Shown: piece after piece, positions 6,052-7,733 of the stretch
How the letters are laid out: every line of letters starts with the position of its first letter
Numbering within the stretch: position 1 is the stretch's first letter
From: Rhodobacterales bacterium
GTDB taxonomy: Bacteria; Pseudomonadota; Alphaproteobacteria; Rhodobacterales; Rhodobacteraceae
Direction of reading: 5' to 3'
NCBI GenBank assembly: GCA_009992615.1
Contig: JAACVA010000228.1
Coordinates: forward strand, 1 to 7,733
Length of the DNA: 7,733 nucleotides
Notes under the pieces: model-generated
Database searches by the model: none
What the model was told of the DNA's origin: nothing
The model's input: the letters and a program-made list of their open reading frames with translations, nothing else
Translations under genes and position numbers: made by a program

Positions 6052-6065
6052 GTGATTCTGCAGGA

Positions 6066-6096
6066 TATTGTGTGTTACATGCGGCGATACACTATA
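6066..6096. repeat. Second, imperfect inverted repeat upstream of the repA promoter
   Basis: TATTGTGT (6066-6073) and ACACTATA (6089-6096) match as an inverted repeat at 7 of 8 positions with a 15-bp spacer. The geometry resembles the operator candidate at 6001-6028, 40-odd bp away. It also overlaps a poor plus-strand promoter candidate (TTGTGT, 19 nt, TATAGA). The role is unknown. Confidence 0.35.
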
Positions 6097-6099
6097 GAG

Positions 6100-6456
6100 G
6101 CCATCCGGATTTCGGGGCCCGGAACAGAACGAAGGCGGAACATCTATCGTATCGTCATGATTGAAGCGGGCGCCAAGAGCAAACGCCACGCCACACAGCG
6201 AATCGGTTCACCCACAAGATGACACCGCCGGCACGGGAGAGGGGGAAACGGAACAGCCGGGATACGTGGATTTTCAGCGCACCGGCAAGAAACGCGCAAG
6301 ACGGGCCGCGCAAGACGGGCGAGATGCGCGCAACAGACCGCTTTATTCCCCGAGAAATCTGGCATATGGCTCCCCCCTGTCAAAGGCCACGCGCGCCTGA
6401 ACGCGATCCGTGCGGGTTTGGCGGCATGGCGGTCCTTGATACAGGAACAAGATGGC
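6100..6456. other. Non-coding stretch before the ABC exporter
   Basis: No convincing gene is seen here. Overlapping open frames lack good start signals and family features, and most are extensions or shadows of the exporter. The stretch contains one 14-bp tandem duplication (6293-6320). An AGGA at 6443-6446 provides a Shine-Dalgarno sequence 10 nt before the exporter ATG. No clear promoter for the exporter was found. Confidence 0.5.
6293..6320. repeat. Two tandem copies of a 14-bp unit
   Basis: CGCGCAAGACGGGC is repeated exactly, head to tail, in the non-coding DNA between repA and the ABC exporter. It is similar in size to the other short tandem duplications of this window but unrelated in sequence. 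Confidence 0.9.
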
Positions 6457-7733
6457 ATGGTGTTCAGCAAGGCCCGCAAGACCAGACCGCTCTTTTCCGC
6501 ACAGGACCGAACGAATCTGCGCTGGTTCTGGGACAGCTATCTCAAGAGAAAATCCCCCTGGCTGCTGGTGGTGCTGGTCGCAATCCTGATTCAGGGCGTG
6601 GCCTATCAGCAATTCCTGGCCCTGACGGAAAGCGGCCTGCGGGTGATCTTCGAAAGCGGCAGCGCCTGGGAGCTTGCCCGCGTCTGCATCACCGTGTTCC
6701 TGCTGTTCGCCGTGCGCGGGCTGATGTCCTATCTCAGCCCGCGACTGTCGGTCTGGCTGGCCAGCAACGCCGTGCTGGAGATGCGCGCCGACATGATCAA
6801 CCACCTCATGCTGCTGGACCTGTCCTATTTCGAGCGGACCAAATCCGGGGAGATCATCCTGAGGATGGTCAACCAGGCCCAGGCCCTGAGCCTGTTCGTC
6901 GGGCAGGCCACCGTCAATGCCGTGCGCGACGCCGTCACCGTCATCATCGTCTCGGGATACCTCATCTATCTCTCGCCGCAACTGTTCCTGGCGGCGTTGA
7001 TCATCATTCCGGTCATCCTCCTGGTCCTGCTTCTGGTCTCCGAGCGGATCAAGACGATCCAGGAGACCGCCGAGAACGCCATGGGCAATTACATGACCGG
7101 CATCGAGGAGATGGCGGGCGGCATGCGCACGGTGAAAATCTCCAGCCAGGAGCCGAGCGAGCGCGCGCGGCTGCGCACCGCCGCGCAGGAGATCCGCAAC
7201 CTCTCGATCCGGCTGCAGGCGGCACAGGCCATGGTGCTGCCCTCCCTCGACCTGTCCTCGGCCTTTGCCTATGTGCTGGTCATCGGCGGCGGCGGCTACA
7301 TGGCGCTGAGCCCGGCCTATGATCTCGACGGGGCCGGGGTGATCACCTTCCTGCTCGGGCTGGTGCTGTTGTTCGATCCCGCCCGGATGGTGGCGCAGTT
7401 CTTTACCATGCTGCAGGCAAATCTCATCCTGCTCGAAGGGGTGCATTCGCTTTTCCGGGAAACCCCGACGATCACCGATGCCCCCGATGTCATCGACACG
7501 TTCGACACCTCGGGCGATATCGTCCTGCGCGATGTCGCGTTCGGCTATGCCAGGAATGCACCGCTCTTCGACGGGATCAACATGACCTTCAAGGGCGGCA
7601 AGACCACGGCGATCGTGGGATCGACGGGATCGGGCAAGACCACGATCCTCAGTCTCATCGCCCGGCTCTACAATGTCGATGGCGGCCAGATCACCATCGG
7701 CGGCACGCCGGTCGAAAATATCCGCATCCGGGC
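6457..7733 (+). CDS. MsbA-like ABC exporter, membrane domain and start of ATPase domain (runs off the right edge)
   Basis: 425 residues are visible. The protein is a half-transporter with a fused ATPase and should export a lipid, lipid-linked glycan or similar hydrophobic substrate across the inner membrane. About six membrane segments are seen: roughly 34-55, 74-94, 157-173, 175-194, 262-283 and 294-316. A coupling-helix region includes SYFERTKSGEIILRMVNQ (123-140), as in MsbA-type exporters. The ATPase domain begins near 353 (GDIVLRDVAFGYARNAPLF), and Walker A is GSTGSGKTT at 388-396. The window ends before the Q-loop context, ABC signature and Walker B can be checked. There is no N-terminal C39 peptidase domain, so it is not a bacteriocin-type exporter. 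The start is the ATG at 6457, with AGGA 10 nt upstream; an out-of-frame ATG at 6452 is closer to it. Confidence 0.9.
   Translation, partial: MVFSKARKTRPLFSAQDRTNLRWFWDSYLKRKSPWLLVVLVAILIQGVAYQQFLALTESGLRVIFESGSAWELARVCITVFLLFAVRGLMSYLSPRLSVWLASNAVLEMRADMINHLMLLDLSYFERTKSGEIILRMVNQAQALSLFVGQATVNAVRDAVTVIIVSGYLIYLSPQLFLAALIIIPVILLVLLLVSERIKTIQETAENAMGNYMTGIEEMAGGMRTVKISSQEPSERARLRTAAQEIRNLSIRLQAAQAMVLPSLDLSSAFAYVLVIGGGGYMALSPAYDLDGAGVITFLLGLVLLFDPARMVAQFFTMLQANLILLEGVHSLFRETPTITDAPDVIDTFDTSGDIVLRDVAFGYARNAPLFDGINMTFKGGKTTAIVGSTGSGKTTILSLIARLYNVDGGQITIGGTPVENIRIR

Noticed and set aside
4247..6055. A 602-codon open frame on the plus strand
   Set aside because: It is antisense to repA and the 5' part of repB, both of which show complete catalytic and binding motifs. 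Its product is His/Arg/Ala-rich without family features, the usual shadow frame in high-G+C DNA.
6161..6400. A 79-codon plus-strand frame upstream of the exporter
   Set aside because: It has no ATG start, no good ribosome binding site and no recognisable domain; it is basic low-complexity sequence. A real small gene cannot be fully excluded.
6219..7322. A 367-codon plus-strand frame overlapping the exporter
   Set aside because: It is a different frame of the same DNA. The exporter frame has membrane segments and Walker A, while this one is Arg/Gly/Pro-rich low-complexity sequence.
6343..7446. A 367-codon open frame on the minus strand
   Set aside because: It is antisense to the ABC exporter; its His/Gln/Asp-rich translation is typical of a reverse-strand shadow.

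Overview
The window reads as part of a plasmid or chromid from an alphaproteobacterium, most likely a member of the Rhodobacteraceae (Rhodobacterales). The reasons are the high G+C content, a complete repABC replication and partition operon with Rhodobacterales-like proteins, and three copies of a 16-bp RepB-type centromere palindrome. This assignment rests on family recognition from the translated proteins; no database search was possible.

Layout, left to right. (1) Positions 1-685, minus strand: the N-terminal part of a secreted-type protein with two DUF4214 repeats, cut by the window edge. (2) 686-1012: a divergent intergenic region with a weak minus-strand promoter candidate and short tandem duplications. 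(3) 1013-2281, plus strand: a complete GT4-type glycosyltransferase. (4) 2282-2357: a convergent junction with a weak hairpin and the first centromere palindrome. (5) 2358-5959, minus strand: the replicon, transcribed repA, repB, repC from right to left. repA and repB are 3 nt apart. A 173-bp gap before repC carries a third palindrome and, on the opposite strand, a small antisense RNA with its own promoter and a strong intrinsic terminator. (6) 5960-6456: the control region upstream of repA, with a promoter whose -10 lies in an inverted repeat, followed by about 350 bp with little recognisable content. (7) 6457-7733, plus strand: an MsbA-like ABC exporter, cut by the right edge just after Walker A.

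How it works together. RepA (ParA-type ATPase) and RepB (ParB-type centromere binder) segregate the plasmid through the palindromes, and RepC starts replication, probably at an A+T-richer segment inside its own gene. The antisense RNA between repB and repC should repress repC and set copy number. The cargo on both sides (DUF4214 protein, glycosyltransferase, lipid/oligosaccharide-type exporter) points to cell-surface or exopolysaccharide functions, but a link between these genes is inferred only from proximity.

The least routine observation is that the palindrome at 3638-3653 contains the consensus -35 hexamer of the predicted antisense-RNA promoter. RepB bound there would be placed to switch the copy-number regulator, coupling partition to replication.
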